A DNA stretch of 34,604 bases from Truepera sp. bin119 (GTDB taxonomy: Bacteria > Deinococcota > Deinococci > Deinococcales > Trueperaceae): NCBI GenBank assembly GCA_002239005.1, contig MPNL01000035.1:1-34604 (forward strand), given 5' to 3'. The position numbers and the translations under genes were made by a program. Each line of letters begins with the position of its first letter. Positions within the stretch are counted from its first letter, which is position 1. Under the pieces are notes generated by a model that searched no databases, was not told the DNA's origin, and saw only the letters and a list, made by a program, of their open reading frames with translations. This document shows positions 15,720 to 23,492 of the stretch, piece by piece.

Positions 15720-16924
15720 GAACAGGACAAGCCGGAACCGTTCGGCGCCGCTGGGCGACCATCGTGCTGGCAGTTGCACTGGGGGTGGTATTCCCGCTGG
15801 CGCCGGTGCTGGCCGATGAGGGCGAACTGGTATGGGGCGCCGCCGCGCCACTCACCGGTATCTACGCACAGGCGGCTGCCCTCGGCCTCCCAGGCATAGA
15901 AGCCTACATCGCCTACCTGAACGCCACCGGCGGGATCAACGGCCGGACCGTTCGGCTGGTGATAGGAGATTCGGGCTCCATGCCAGAGCAGGCCCTCGCT
16001 GTCTTCAAACGAATCATGGCTGAGGAGGAGAACGTGGTGGCGTTCTACGGCGACTCCACGACCTTCGCAAAGCTCGTGGCGCCGGAACTCAACGAGCGCT
16101 ACAAGGTGTTGATGGGAGGCACCTCGCTGGCCACCGAGCTCGCCGATCCCGTCAGCTATCCCTATCAGTTCATGGCGGGACCGACCGATGCAGACATGAT
16201 CGGCATCCTGCTCGAATTCATTGCCCAGGAGAGCGGCATGGACGGTGCTGCGCCGCGGGTCGCGCTGTTCTATTCCAATCTGGATTTCGGTCGCGGCCCG
16301 ATCGCCGCAGCGAAGGAGCGCGCAGCCCAGCTCGGCATTGACATCGTCGCGGAGATCGAGACCGCACCGGCGGACGTCGACGTGGCCCCGGAGGTCCTGA
16401 AGCTGCGCCGGGCGCAGCCGGACTACGTCATCTTCCACGGCTACGTCTCCGCGGTCTGGCCCGAGGTGATGAAGCAGGCGGTGCAGTCCGGCGTGGACGC
16501 CATGTTCATGGGCACGTTCTGGGCCATGGAGCCGCTAGTGGTGCGGCAGCTCGGGCCACTCGCCGACCGCTACATGGGCGTCTTCCCCTACCGGTACTAC
16601 TGGGAACAGGCGGAGTCGGAGACGCTCAGGTTGATGGCACAAGTGACGCAGGCCGAATACCTGCCAACCTACTCCCTCCAGACCTGGTTCTCCGCCATGA
16701 TCATGCACGAGGTGATCAAGCGCACGCTGGACGCCGGCCTGGAGCTCACCGGCGACAACCTTAAGGCGACGCTCGATGCGATCCAGGACTGGGACACCGG
16801 AGGCTTGATCGGCGTGCCGGTGACCTTCAAGAACAACTCCATACCGGTCGGTCGGATCTACAGGGGCAACTCGGCCACCGGACTCATGGACCCGGTCTCG
16901 GATTGGATCCGACTCGACGACTGA
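15716..16924 (+). CDS. livK: ABC transporter substrate-binding protein, LivK/amide-binding type
   Basis: The periplasmic or lipid-free exported receptor of the importer has 402 residues. A signal peptide covers residues 1-34 (RRRWATIVLAVALGVVFPLA, then APVLADEG). The mature protein has the two-lobe type I binding fold: PLTGIYAQAAALGLPGIEAY, LNATGGINGRTVRLVIGDSG, then VVAFYGDSTTFAKLVAPELNE in place of the usual S(A/S)AS substrate loop. The replacement, with MGGTSLATELAD, hints at a ligand other than leucine; the group includes amide, urea and aromatic-acid binders. AAAGGAGG at 15703-15710, five bases before the ATG, is the strongest ribosome site of the operon, fitting the need for excess receptor. 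Overlap with livM is ATGA. Confidence 0.9.
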   Translation: MRTGQAGTVRRRWATIVLAVALGVVFPLAPVLADEGELVWGAAAPLTGIYAQAAALGLPGIEAYIAYLNATGGINGRTVRLVIGDSGSMPEQALAVFKRIMAEEENVVAFYGDSTTFAKLVAPELNERYKVLMGGTSLATELADPVSYPYQFMAGPTDADMIGILLEFIAQESGMDGAAPRVALFYSNLDFGRGPIAAAKERAAQLGIDIVAEIETAPADVDVAPEVLKLRRAQPDYVIFHGYVSAVWPEVMKQAVQSGVDAMFMGTFWAMEPLVVRQLGPLADRYMGVFPYRYYWEQAESETLRLMAQVTQAEYLPTYSLQTWFSAMIMHEVIKRTLDAGLELTGDNLKATLDAIQDWDTGGLIGVPVTFKNNSIPVGRIYRGNSATGLMDPVSDWIRLDD

Positions 16925-16994
16925 GGGCGTGGCGGCACGGCCGGAGAAAACGGAGCCGACGACGACAGCTTTTGGCACCTGGTAGATAGGGTCC

Positions 16995-17756
16995 ATGACC
17001 GCCACGCTGGAGGTCGATCGCATAGAGGCGATCTACGGGCAGGCCGCGCCGGTGTTGCGCGGTCTGTCCCTGTGCGTACCGAAGGGACAGGTCGTGGCTC
17101 TTCTGGGCGCGAACGGCGCCGGCAAGACCACCACCCTGAGGGCCATTTCGGGCCTGTTACCGTTCGAGAACGGCGCGCTCACGGCGGGCTCGATTCTGCT
17201 CGACGGGCGGAGGGTAAACCGCCTGCCGCCACATCGGCTCGCGCGCCGCGGCCTGGTACAGGTACCGGAAGGGCGCCGCATTTTCACGGATCTTACCGTT
17301 GACGAGAACCTTCGGGTCGCGACCTGGGCTCTGACCGGGCGCGCTGCCCACATGCGAGACGGCCGTGACGAGGTGTACAGCCTCTTTCCGTTGCTCTGGG
17401 AACGCCGGCGCCACCGCGCCGGCTACCTGTCCGGAGGCGAGCAGCAGATGCTTGCCATCGGTCGGGCACTGATTGCTGAGCCGACCGTAATGTTGCTCGA
17501 CGAGCCGTCGCTGGGGCTCGCGCCACTGCTCCGGGAAGAGATCTTCGCCGCCATCGCACGCATCAACCGTGAGCGCGGCATCTCTATGCTACTAGTCGAG
17601 CAGAACACTGTCATGGCCCTCCAGATCGCATGCTATGGCTACGTCATCGAGCAGGGCCGCGTGGTGCTGGAGGGTCCGGCCGAGACCCTCAGGACGAATC
17701 GTGAGGTGAGAGAAGCCTATCTGGGGCCCGGCAAGCATATCGGTCGGCAAACGTGA
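16995..17756 (+). CDS. livF: branched-chain amino acid-type ABC transporter ATP-binding protein, LivF type
   Basis: The second ATPase has 253 residues. Walker A is GANGAGKTT near residues 38-46, followed by the LivF-type RLARRGLVQVPEGRRIFTDLTVDENL, the signature LSGGEQQMLAIGRAL, Walker B VMLLDEPSLGLAP and the H-loop in LVEQNTVMALQIA, where the usual His is N/T-like as is common in LivF. IEAIYGQAAPVLRGLSL at the start is diagnostic of LivF. It follows livK after a 70-base gap with only a weak GGGTCC ribosome site, so it may be expressed at a lower level. It ends the operon; no terminator hairpin is evident. Confidence 0.9.
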   Translation: MTATLEVDRIEAIYGQAAPVLRGLSLCVPKGQVVALLGANGAGKTTTLRAISGLLPFENGALTAGSILLDGRRVNRLPPHRLARRGLVQVPEGRRIFTDLTVDENLRVATWALTGRAAHMRDGRDEVYSLFPLLWERRRHRAGYLSGGEQQMLAIGRALIAEPTVMLLDEPSLGLAPLLREEIFAAIARINRERGISMLLVEQNTVMALQIACYGYVIEQGRVVLEGPAETLRTNREVREAYLGPGKHIGRQT

Positions 17757-18013
17757 TCTGCGGTCAGGGTGACCGGACCGTCATCACCATGGGACGTGTG
17801 TTGTGTGGACCAGAAGATCACCGGTCATGGCGTGAGATTATCCCCTCCTCTCACCGGGGTAAGTGAGTGAGCAAAGCAGCTCCGGCACATCCCAAATCCG
17901 ATCAGTCAGTCCTGCAGCCATTGCCGGGGAACGCCTCTCATACAGCCGTCGGTCCCGCATGCATCCGCTACATTGTAGAGGCGAACCTAAAGTAACGAGG
18001 GGAGGCGCGATCT

Positions 18014-18436
18014 ATGACGACGCTCGGTATTGAATGAGGGGGTCTGGAACCACATCAGCCTCCTGTCACCGGACGACCCGGAACACATGCTGATCTCTCC
18101 GGGGCATACCATTGGTCGCAGGTGCGGGCGAGCAGCCGCCGATCCGCTCGGGCTGGATCATTCACAAGCCTGTGCACAGGGCGCGACCCGACGCGGCTTG
18201 CATGATTCATGTCCACTCGCCCTACATCACCGCCCTGACCATCTGCAAGGATGTGCTGTTTGAGACCCGCAGTTCCCGGCAATCGGCCCGATTCCACGGG
18301 GATGTGGCCTACTTCGACGAGTACGACGGGCTGCTTGAGGCTGAATCGGAGGGTGTGCGAATGGCGGCGGCATTGGGCGACCGGCGTGTCCTCCTCCTGC
18401 GCAACCACGGGGCCATGGTGGTAGGGCCGCACGTTG
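18014..18436 (+). pseudogene. decayed class II aldolase/adducin-family gene
   Basis: Pieces of a class II aldolase follow each other in three frames. The ATG at 18014, well placed after GGAGG (18001-18005), reads MTTLGIE and stops. NEGVWNHISLLSPDDPEHML and ISPGH follow at 18033-18107. After a shift come HWSQVRASS, an apparent internal deletion of about 20 residues, then GEQPPIRSGWIIHKPVHRAR and PDAACMIHVHSPYITALT (metal-binding H-x-H), ending LLLRNHGAMVVGPHV near 18434 with the third-His NHG motif. The C-terminal third is missing. The gene therefore had an intact active site before it decayed. It would have cleaved or processed a sugar-like substrate. Confidence 0.75.
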
Positions 18437-18454
18437 ATCGACCTTCTCCCCCTC

Positions 18455-19237
18455 TCAGGTGGCAGCCATGGTGATGATCGTGAAAGTGCCACCCTGCGGA
18501 TCGCTGACGACGCTGAAGCGCCCCACCGGGATATCCCGGGGCAGAACCTTCACAGTGCCCCCGAGTTCCTCAACCTTCGCCGCGGCGGCGTCGACATCGT
18601 CGACCATGAAGTAGGTCATCCAATGCGGGGGGATCTCCTGAGGCCACTTTTCATCCATCTGGATCATGCCGCCGTTGGGGTGGTCACCATCGAGGAAGAT
18701 GCCAGTGTACATACTCCCACCGCCGATGTCGCCGATCTGGACCGCCCAGCCTAGGAGCCTCTTGAAGAAGGCCTTGGCGGTGCTCACATCTCGGGTGGCA
18801 AGTTCGTTCCAACTCATGGCACCGTGCTCGTTAAAGATATCGGCACCGGCGTGGTTGCCGGCCTGCCAGACGCCAAGCGTCGCTCCGGTAGGGTCCTGGA
18901 TCATGGCCATCCGCCCCGCGTCCATGACGTCCATAGGCGCTACCGTAACAGTACCGCCGAGCCCCTCAACCTTAGCGGCAACCTCGTCGACATTGGACGA
19001 GCTGACATAGGAGGTCCACACGGCGGGCATGCCTTGCATGGATTCGGGCTGCCCACCCAGGCCGGCGACCGTCTTGCCTCCCTTGCTGAATAAGGTGTAG
19101 ACACCCTGATCCCCTGCGGGGACATCTTCGGCCTCCCAATCGAAGAGGGCGCCATAGAACGCCTTGGCCATAGTCGGATCGGGGCTGGCAAGATCGGTCC
19201 AAGTGAACATTCCGTCGCGTTTCTGGATCTCAGGCAC
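18455..19237 (-). CDS. two-domain VOC (glyoxalase/bleomycin-resistance fold) protein
   Basis: The 260-residue protein consists of two similar VOC units. The first (about 8-125) runs from FTWTDLASPDPTMAKAFYGALFDW to DPTGATLGVWQ, the second (about 137-258) from SWNELATRDVSTAKAFFKRLLGW to DPQGGTFTII. The repeated W-x-[DE]L...AKAF(Y/F)..L..W and the final DP.G.. motif match the CFP30B/YdeS-like group, whose function is mostly unknown. The usual metal-binding residues of glyoxalase I are not complete, so I name no reaction. The start is a GTG at 19237; GGGAG lies about ten bases before it, a slightly long spacing. About 130 bases upstream is a palindrome that may control it. Confidence 0.8.
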   Translation of the reverse strand: MPEIQKRDGMFTWTDLASPDPTMAKAFYGALFDWEAEDVPAGDQGVYTLFSKGGKTVAGLGGQPESMQGMPAVWTSYVSSSNVDEVAAKVEGLGGTVTVAPMDVMDAGRMAMIQDPTGATLGVWQAGNHAGADIFNEHGAMSWNELATRDVSTAKAFFKRLLGWAVQIGDIGGGSMYTGIFLDGDHPNGGMIQMDEKWPQEIPPHWMTYFMVDDVDAAAAKVEELGGTVKVLPRDIPVGRFSVVSDPQGGTFTIITMAAT

Positions 19238-19367
19238 AGGTTCTGTACTCCCATCAAGGATCGAGGAATGGCCTTAAGGGTCCGGCGTAGGCGTGCGAAA
19301 AGACTAGCGGTTGGCTATCGGGAATTGGCGCGTCACGAGAGAGTGTGAATCAGACAAGACCTCCTTA

Positions 19368-19386
19368 TACCTTAATAATTAAGGTA
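19368..19386. promoter_or_regulatory. perfect 19-base palindrome, likely repressor site
   Basis: TACCTTAAT, one base, ATTAAGGTA form a perfect palindrome in a very AT-rich patch. On the minus strand it overlaps the -10 area of a promoter whose -35 box is TTGCAC (19405-19400). AAGGAGGT follows downstream, then a TTG with a 17-codon open frame (MSDSHSLVTRQFPIANR). This is how self-controlled MarR- or PadR-type regulator genes often start, but the frame stops at once, so the regulator may be lost. The VOC gene is next on the same strand. Confidence 0.5.
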
Positions 19387-19399
19387 ATCCTAGCACTTG

Positions 19400-19405
19400 G
19401 TGCAA
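19400..19405 (-). promoter_or_regulatory. -35 box of a minus-strand promoter overlapped by the palindrome
   Basis: TTGCAC on the minus strand lies 17 to 18 bases before TTAATT/TAATTA, which falls inside the palindrome 19368-19386. Spacing is right and the -35 match is 4 of 6. Control of the VOC gene is an inference. Confidence 0.4.
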
Positions 19406-19653
19406 CGGGTGTCAAGCGGGCAGTGGTCCTTAGGGGTTGAACACTGCCAGTGGGGTTCGGCACATAAGGCCCTGTAGAAACCCTGCCACCCGAGCACACC
19501 AGCGAAGGCGAACCGGTCCGGTAGGGCTGCGCCCGGAAGCGACCGACTGCGCAAGATGACTCCTGTACCGACGGACCGGATCGGGAACCGACAGCCAGAG
19601 GAGAATCTCTCGTCACTCGGTCTTCGTGGTCGCCACTGCCCAGCGAGGGAGCT
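19406..19653. other. intergenic stretch without a recognised gene
   Basis: Several short open frames occur on both strands but none has a ribosome site or family likeness. Together with 19238-19399 this makes a gap of more than 400 bases after the VOC start. Confidence 0.4.
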
Positions 19654-19932
19654 TCAGGCGGGGCCCAGCAACCGCTCCGCCCGTACCACCGCGTCCGGGC
19701 CGCGCCGCGTGTCGACGAGGAGGACATCCTGCAAGCGCAGGGGGGGAGGCCGCCAACCCGGTTCGAGAGTCAGCATGACCGCTTCTCCCGGCGGTTGCAT
19801 AGATTCGAGCTCGAAGGGGGGCCGAGGGCCCCGGACTCGGCGTCGAGGCCGCGCTTCCCACAGAGTGGACTCGGCATTCTCACCCAGCACCAGTGTTGCG
19901 ACGATCAGAGTGAGGATCAGACGCCTTTGCAT
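19654..19932 (-). CDS. small putative secreted protein, unknown function
   Basis: The 92-residue frame starts MQRRLILTLIVATLVLGENA, a convincing signal peptide, followed by an arginine- and proline-rich part without cysteines (RPRRRVRGPRPP, EPGWRPPPLRLQDVLLVDTR). I do not recognise it. The -10-like TATGAT at 19946-19941 ends eight bases before the ATG at 19932, and GAGGG lies just before it, so expression is plausible. The surrounding region is otherwise non-coding, and the protein may be a decayed remainder of something longer. Confidence 0.4.
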   Translation of the reverse strand: MQRRLILTLIVATLVLGENAESTLWEARPRRRVRGPRPPFELESMQPPGEAVMLTLEPGWRPPPLRLQDVLLVDTRRGPDAVVRAERLLGPA

Positions 19933-20056
19933 GAACCCTCATCATATCGAGGCAGCGCATGCCTCTACGGATCATCTCCACGCCCCAACTGAGGGAGCTG
20001 AGGTGACTTACCAGGTCCGCAAGTGGGCCGAGCGGAGTAGAAGACCTTCTCCGAAA

Positions 20057-20254
20057 TCATCGTTCCCTAGAGGATAAGGTCTCCCAACCGCTGATCTCGG
20101 ACACCTCTACCGACAGCGCGTACTCGACTCCCGGTCGATCAAACTTGCCTGCTTTCATCCAGACGATATCCACAAAACAAGGTCGGGGTTCTGATCCGCT
20201 GCCCACAGCGCTCGTCTTCAGCGTGACCGAAGCGGTCGGCGGTCCCTCGCGCAC
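20057..20254 (-). CDS. hypothetical short frame, possibly the tail of a lost gene
   Basis: The 65-residue frame from a GTG at 20254 contains a protein-like stretch (CFVDIVWMKAGKFDRPGVEY, then ALSVEVSEISGWE). The same frame is open further upstream into the end of the aldo/keto reductase gene (HFERTFGHQAGAVREGPP), and no ribosome site marks the GTG. This suggests the C-terminal remainder of a longer protein whose start was lost. No family recognised. Confidence 0.25.
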   Translation of the reverse strand: MREGPPTASVTLKTSAVGSGSEPRPCFVDIVWMKAGKFDRPGVEYALSVEVSEISGWETLSSRER

Positions 20255-20297
20255 CGCACCGGCTTGGTGACCGAAAGTCCGCTCAAAATGACGTGAC

Positions 20298-21281
20298 TCA
20301 GAAGGTGTTCCGGAGTCGCTCCTCCCGACGATCGTGAGCGGGCGCCACCTCCGGCGTCAGGTCGGCTATCTTGCTGCGCATTTCAGGTGTCATCTCGAAA
20401 CGCGCTGCAGCGAGAGAGGGCTCGAGCTGTTGCACGTTTCGAGCACCGATGATAGGGGCGGTCACGGCCGGGTGGGAGCCGACCCAAGCGACTGCCATCG
20501 TGGCCGGGTGGACACCCTCCGCCCTGGCGTAGGCGGTGAAGCGCTCGGCAATCTCATAGTAGCTGTCCATCCCGTAACGCTTCATGTACATCTTGTTCTC
20601 GACCAACCGCCCTGAACTCGGTCGGGTCTCGCTGCCATACTTGCCGGTCAGCAGGCCACCGCCCAACGGACTATAGGGAATGACACCGAGCTGCTCCCCC
20701 TCTGCCATCGGCAGGATCTCGACCTCGGCCTGACGCTTGGTGAGATTGTACATCGGCTGGATCAACTCGAAGCGCGCGAGCCGGTCGCGCTCAGAGACGC
20801 CGAGGGCCTTGACAATCTGCCACGCGGACCAGTTGCTCACCGCCGGGTAAAGAACAAGTCCGCGACGGACCAACTCATCCAGCGCCCTGATGGTCTCCTC
20901 CATGGGTGTCTCATAGTCGAACTGGTGCACGAAGTAAAAGTCGAGGCGATCGGTCTTGAGGCGCCTCAGGGTCGCCTCCACCGCCTGCACGATATGACGG
21001 CGGGAGAGGCCCCGGGCGTTGATATCGCTACCCACTGGACCGAACACCTTACTGGTGATGATCAGTTCGTCGCGGAGCTCGGCCATCAGGTCGCCGAGGA
21101 TCTCCTCAGAGCGGCCCCCTGCATAGACGTTGGCGCAATCGAAGAAGTTGATGCCAGCGTCGAGACAGCGCCTGAACATCCGGGCCGACTCCACCTCATC
21201 AGCAGCGTCGCCAAACGACATGGTGCCGAAGCAGAGGCTCGAGACCTTGACACCAGTTCGACCTACAGTTCTATACTCCAT
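20298..21281 (-). CDS. aldo/keto reductase
   Basis: The 327-residue NADPH-dependent oxidoreductase reduces aldehydes or ketones in the cytoplasm; the substrate is unknown. The catalytic tetrad is visible: Asp and Tyr in NFFDCANVYAGGRSEE (about residues 45-60), Lys in LIITSKVFGP and His in FYFVHQFDYETP. The family start MEYRTVGRTGVKVSSLCFGT and the NADP-binding end segment TAPIIGARNVQQLEPSLAA are present. GGAGG five bases before ATG 21281 fixes the start; the longer frame to 21485 lacks a ribosome site. Its own promoter is at 21343-21371. The length and order of motifs indicate an intact gene of the YajO/potassium-channel-beta-like group. Confidence 0.92.
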   Translation of the reverse strand: MEYRTVGRTGVKVSSLCFGTMSFGDAADEVESARMFRRCLDAGINFFDCANVYAGGRSEEILGDLMAELRDELIITSKVFGPVGSDINARGLSRRHIVQAVEATLRRLKTDRLDFYFVHQFDYETPMEETIRALDELVRRGLVLYPAVSNWSAWQIVKALGVSERDRLARFELIQPMYNLTKRQAEVEILPMAEGEQLGVIPYSPLGGGLLTGKYGSETRPSSGRLVENKMYMKRYGMDSYYEIAERFTAYARAEGVHPATMAVAWVGSHPAVTAPIIGARNVQQLEPSLAAARFEMTPEMRSKIADLTPEVAPAHDRREERLRNTF

Positions 21282-21342
21282 GGCTTCCTCCCTCAACTCC
21301 CTCCGGTGGGCAGACTCGACGCGCTCGTCCGGGCCCCTGCCG

Positions 21343-21371
21343 ATTGTACCGAGCCGCAAGGGGCTCCACAA
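21343..21371 (-). promoter_or_regulatory. promoter of the aldo/keto reductase gene
   Basis: TTGTGG (21371-21366), exactly 17 bases, then TACAAT (21348-21343). The -10 box is 5 of 6, the -35 box 3 of 6. Transcription would start about 55 bases before the ATG at 21281. Confidence 0.45.
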
Positions 21372-21734
21372 AGTGGAGGCTAAACAACAGCGTGAGTCGG
21401 TACTGAACTCCGTGACCAACCGCGCGGTCGATTCCCGCGTCGAGACCATGCCACTGACCATCGGCGCGACCGGCTGCTCGCCCAAAGCCGATTGGCACCC
21501 TCACAACCTTACTCCTCCCGTCTTACCTTCCTTCGACGTGCCAGCACTGCCGGATCGACTACAACGTTGCAGGCCTGAACGGACGCCACGAGCGACTCGG
21601 GCTACCAGGCTGAAGTGGCGCTCGCTCTCTGGCCGCTGTCGGGTCACCAGTTCACTGGTGGCATTACGACCGGACACTTGGTCAGGACCCGTTCGAACGG
21701 CTCGCGACACCTGTTCGGCTAGGGGCCATCTCGC
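21372..21734. other. intergenic stretch without a recognised gene
   Basis: This region between the aldo/keto reductase promoter and the end of the RraA-family gene contains open frames of up to 215 codons on the plus strand. Their translations are arginine/serine/threonine-rich without any family likeness and look like shadow frames. Nothing is supported. Confidence 0.4.
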
Positions 21735-22469
21735 TCACCTCGCCTCCTCATTGCGCCCTTCACGCCAGATCCGGTAGCGGGCCCGCATCTCATCATTCAT
21801 AGGATAGGCGTCGAACACGCTGGCGCTCTCCAGGATCAAATCGTAGATAAACTCCTCAGCGGTCTCCTGCTCGAGCGCGTCGCGGGCGACCTCGTCGACC
21901 AGTTGCCCCGGGATCACCACGACCCCTTCATCGTCAGCGACCACTGCGTCACCAAGCTCGACCAGGACGCCGCCGCAGCCGATCGGCAGATCGAAGTCGG
22001 CGGGGTGGTAGATGGTGAGATTGGTGTTGGCGTTTTGACCAGCGGCGTAGGTGGGAATACTGAGCCGGCGGATGTTGGGGCTGTCCCGGAAGGCACCGTC
22101 GGTGACGATCCCAGCCGCTCCCAGAACTTGCAGCCGCAGGGCCAGGATGTTGCCGAGCGAGCCGGCCCGCAGGTCGCTGCGCCCCTCGATTACGAGAACC
22201 TCGCCGGGGCGGATGTCCTCGATGACGGCGCGCTGGGCGTTGGTCCTAGCCCCGAGCGTATCGAGGGTGTCGAGATCCTCACGCATAGGGAGGTAGCGCA
22301 GCGTCCTGGCGGCACCGAGCAGGCGCGTTCCGGGCTTCAGCGGCACGACACCCTGCATGAACCGGGTCCGGAAGCCCCGCCGGAACAACTGGGTGGCCAG
22401 GGTGGCCGTACTCACCTTCCCGAGAGCTTCGACTGTCGCCGTGTTACACTGCCAGTTGGTTCCGTTCAT
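21735..22469 (-). CDS. RraA-family protein (HMG/CHA aldolase type)
   Basis: The 244-residue protein belongs to the RraA/4-hydroxy-4-methyl-2-oxoglutarate aldolase superfamily. Signs are STATLATQLFRRGFRTRFM near the start, the core GEVLVIEGRSDLRAGSLGNILALR with the glycine-rich substrate loop, GAAGIVTDGAFRDSPNI with the R-D pair that binds substrate and metal, and the tail DAVVADDEGVVVIPGQLVDE. Family members cleave pyruvate from hydroxy-keto acids, decarboxylate oxaloacetate, or (RraA itself) inhibit RNase E. With about 244 residues and the C-terminal extension it fits the enzymes better than the 161-residue regulator. ATG 22469 follows AAGGGG; the frame to 22811 has no support. Confidence 0.85.
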   Translation of the reverse strand: MNGTNWQCNTATVEALGKVSTATLATQLFRRGFRTRFMQGVVPLKPGTRLLGAARTLRYLPMREDLDTLDTLGARTNAQRAVIEDIRPGEVLVIEGRSDLRAGSLGNILALRLQVLGAAGIVTDGAFRDSPNIRRLSIPTYAAGQNANTNLTIYHPADFDLPIGCGGVLVELGDAVVADDEGVVVIPGQLVDEVARDALEQETAEEFIYDLILESASVFDAYPMNDEMRARYRIWREGRNEEAR

Positions 22470-22830
22470 ACCCCATCCCCTTCCCGACATCGGTGCCACC
22501 CCACGCCCGCCCCACAATCCCTTTGCCCCGGGACGCGTCAGGAGTGAGTGGAGATCACCGCAACCCACTCTATCGGCAGTGCTCCTAACAACCTGGTGCG
22601 GAGCAGGGATCCTAGAGAGTGGTCTCTCGTGCACGAGGCTCAACACCTCACCAGAGTCATCCGCAGAGCTGGCGGCTCGTGCGCGCCTCCGAGCGTCCCC
22701 CTCCAGGAACGGAACACCCTGAGGGCCACTTCGTTCCATCTTGCCCAGGGCGATGTAGGCACCTGTCCTCGCCAGCCACCACCGCCACGGGGTCTTCCAC
22801 AACGCTTCCACCCTGCACCAGGAGATTTCC
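22470..22830. other. intergenic stretch without a recognised gene
   Basis: Long frames overlap here on both strands. The minus-strand frame from 22811 joins the RraA-family frame and contains LARTGAYIALGKMERSG and GPQGVPFLEGD, somewhat protein-like but unrecognised. I treat it as non-coding or as decayed sequence. Confidence 0.35.
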
Positions 22831-22832
22831 TA

Positions 22833-22838
22833 TAGACT
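22833..22838 (+). promoter_or_regulatory. -10 box of the ferredoxin gene
   Basis: TAGACT, the same box used by several other genes here, lies 25 bases before the ATG at 22864, so this transcript would carry a short leader with the GGAGG at 22854-22858. No -35 box is evident. Confidence 0.45.
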
Positions 22839-22863
22839 GTCGCAAGCGCCTTATGGAGGTCTT

Positions 22864-23100
22864 ATGCCGCATATCATCGCCGAACCCTGCATTGGCACCA
22901 AGGATACATCCTGCGTCGATGTCTGTCCGGTCGAGTGCATCTACGAAGCTGACGACCAGTTCTACATCCACCCCGAGGAGTGTATCGACTGCGGAGCCTG
23001 CATCCCGGCCTGTCCCGTCGAGGCTATCTTCCTCGAGGAGGATGTGCCCCTAGAGTGGGAATCTTATATCGAGAAGAACTACCGACTCTCTGGGTTCTGA
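22864..23100 (+). CDS. 7Fe ferredoxin, [3Fe-4S][4Fe-4S], Thermus type
   Basis: The 78-residue electron carrier has the seven-iron pattern. Cys9, Cys17 and Cys21 (C-x7-C-x3-CP) plus a distal Cys serve the 3Fe cluster, and CIDCGACIPACP (about residues 40-51) gives the 4Fe cluster. The sequence GTKDTSCVDVCPVECIYE and the tail WESYIEKN resemble the Thermus ferredoxin as I remember it, which is the best taxonomic hint in the window. It passes low-potential electrons between oxidoreductases in the cytoplasm. GGAGG (22854-22858), five bases before the ATG, is a good ribosome site. It is a single gene. Confidence 0.95.
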   Translation: MPHIIAEPCIGTKDTSCVDVCPVECIYEADDQFYIHPEECIDCGACIPACPVEAIFLEEDVPLEWESYIEKNYRLSGF

Positions 23101-23458
23101 CGCAGCAATCCGGGGGCGCGGGCAAAACTTATGGGCTTAAGATTATGGGGACGCTGCCCACTAGAGCATACCGCCCAGATGTCCGTAACCTCTATGCCCC
23201 CTGCGGGTAGGATCTGACCGCCCTGGGAGGGAATCGCCGCCACCGAGTGCAAGCTGCCGCCTGCGAAGGCCTGCGCTCGGCGGATGTGGCCGACTTGAGG
23301 GTACTCCCAATCTGCAATGGCACAGGATCCCGGTCGCTGGCGGCTCGTCAAGCGCAGGCCGGGGCGTCCACCCGCCAGCGGTCGAAGCGCCCATCATAAT
23401 TCGTCTCAGCCATGCGCCTCCGGGCCTCATACCACAGCTTCGCCTACACCTCAGGGTC
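23101..23458. other. intergenic stretch, possibly with the tail of a lost gene on the minus strand
   Basis: No intact gene is seen. Reading the minus strand from about 23475 to 23352 gives SERGDPEV, a TAG, AKLWYEARRRMAETNYDGRF and DRWRVDAPACA before a TGA. The composition is that of a real soluble protein end, interrupted by one CAG-to-TAG-like stop. I do not recognise the family. Confidence 0.3.
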
Positions 23459-23484
23459 GCCCCGTTCGCTATAGCGAACGGGGC
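23459..23484. promoter_or_regulatory. perfect 26-base palindrome directly before the MFS gene
   Basis: GCCCCGTTCGCTA is followed without a gap by its exact reverse complement, ending eight bases before the ATG at 23493. The centre CGCTATAGCG contains the -10-like TATAGC. No T-run follows, so a terminator is unlikely. A repressor that binds here would cover the promoter and ribosome-entry region of the transporter gene. As RNA it would form a strong hairpin next to the start codon. Confidence 0.6.
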
Positions 23485-23492
23485 CCTCTCAC

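Noticed and set aside
15395-16438. A 347-codon minus-strand frame opposite livM and livK.
   Set aside because: The sense strand carries clear transporter motifs with coupled starts; the antisense product is His/Arg-rich and unlike any protein.
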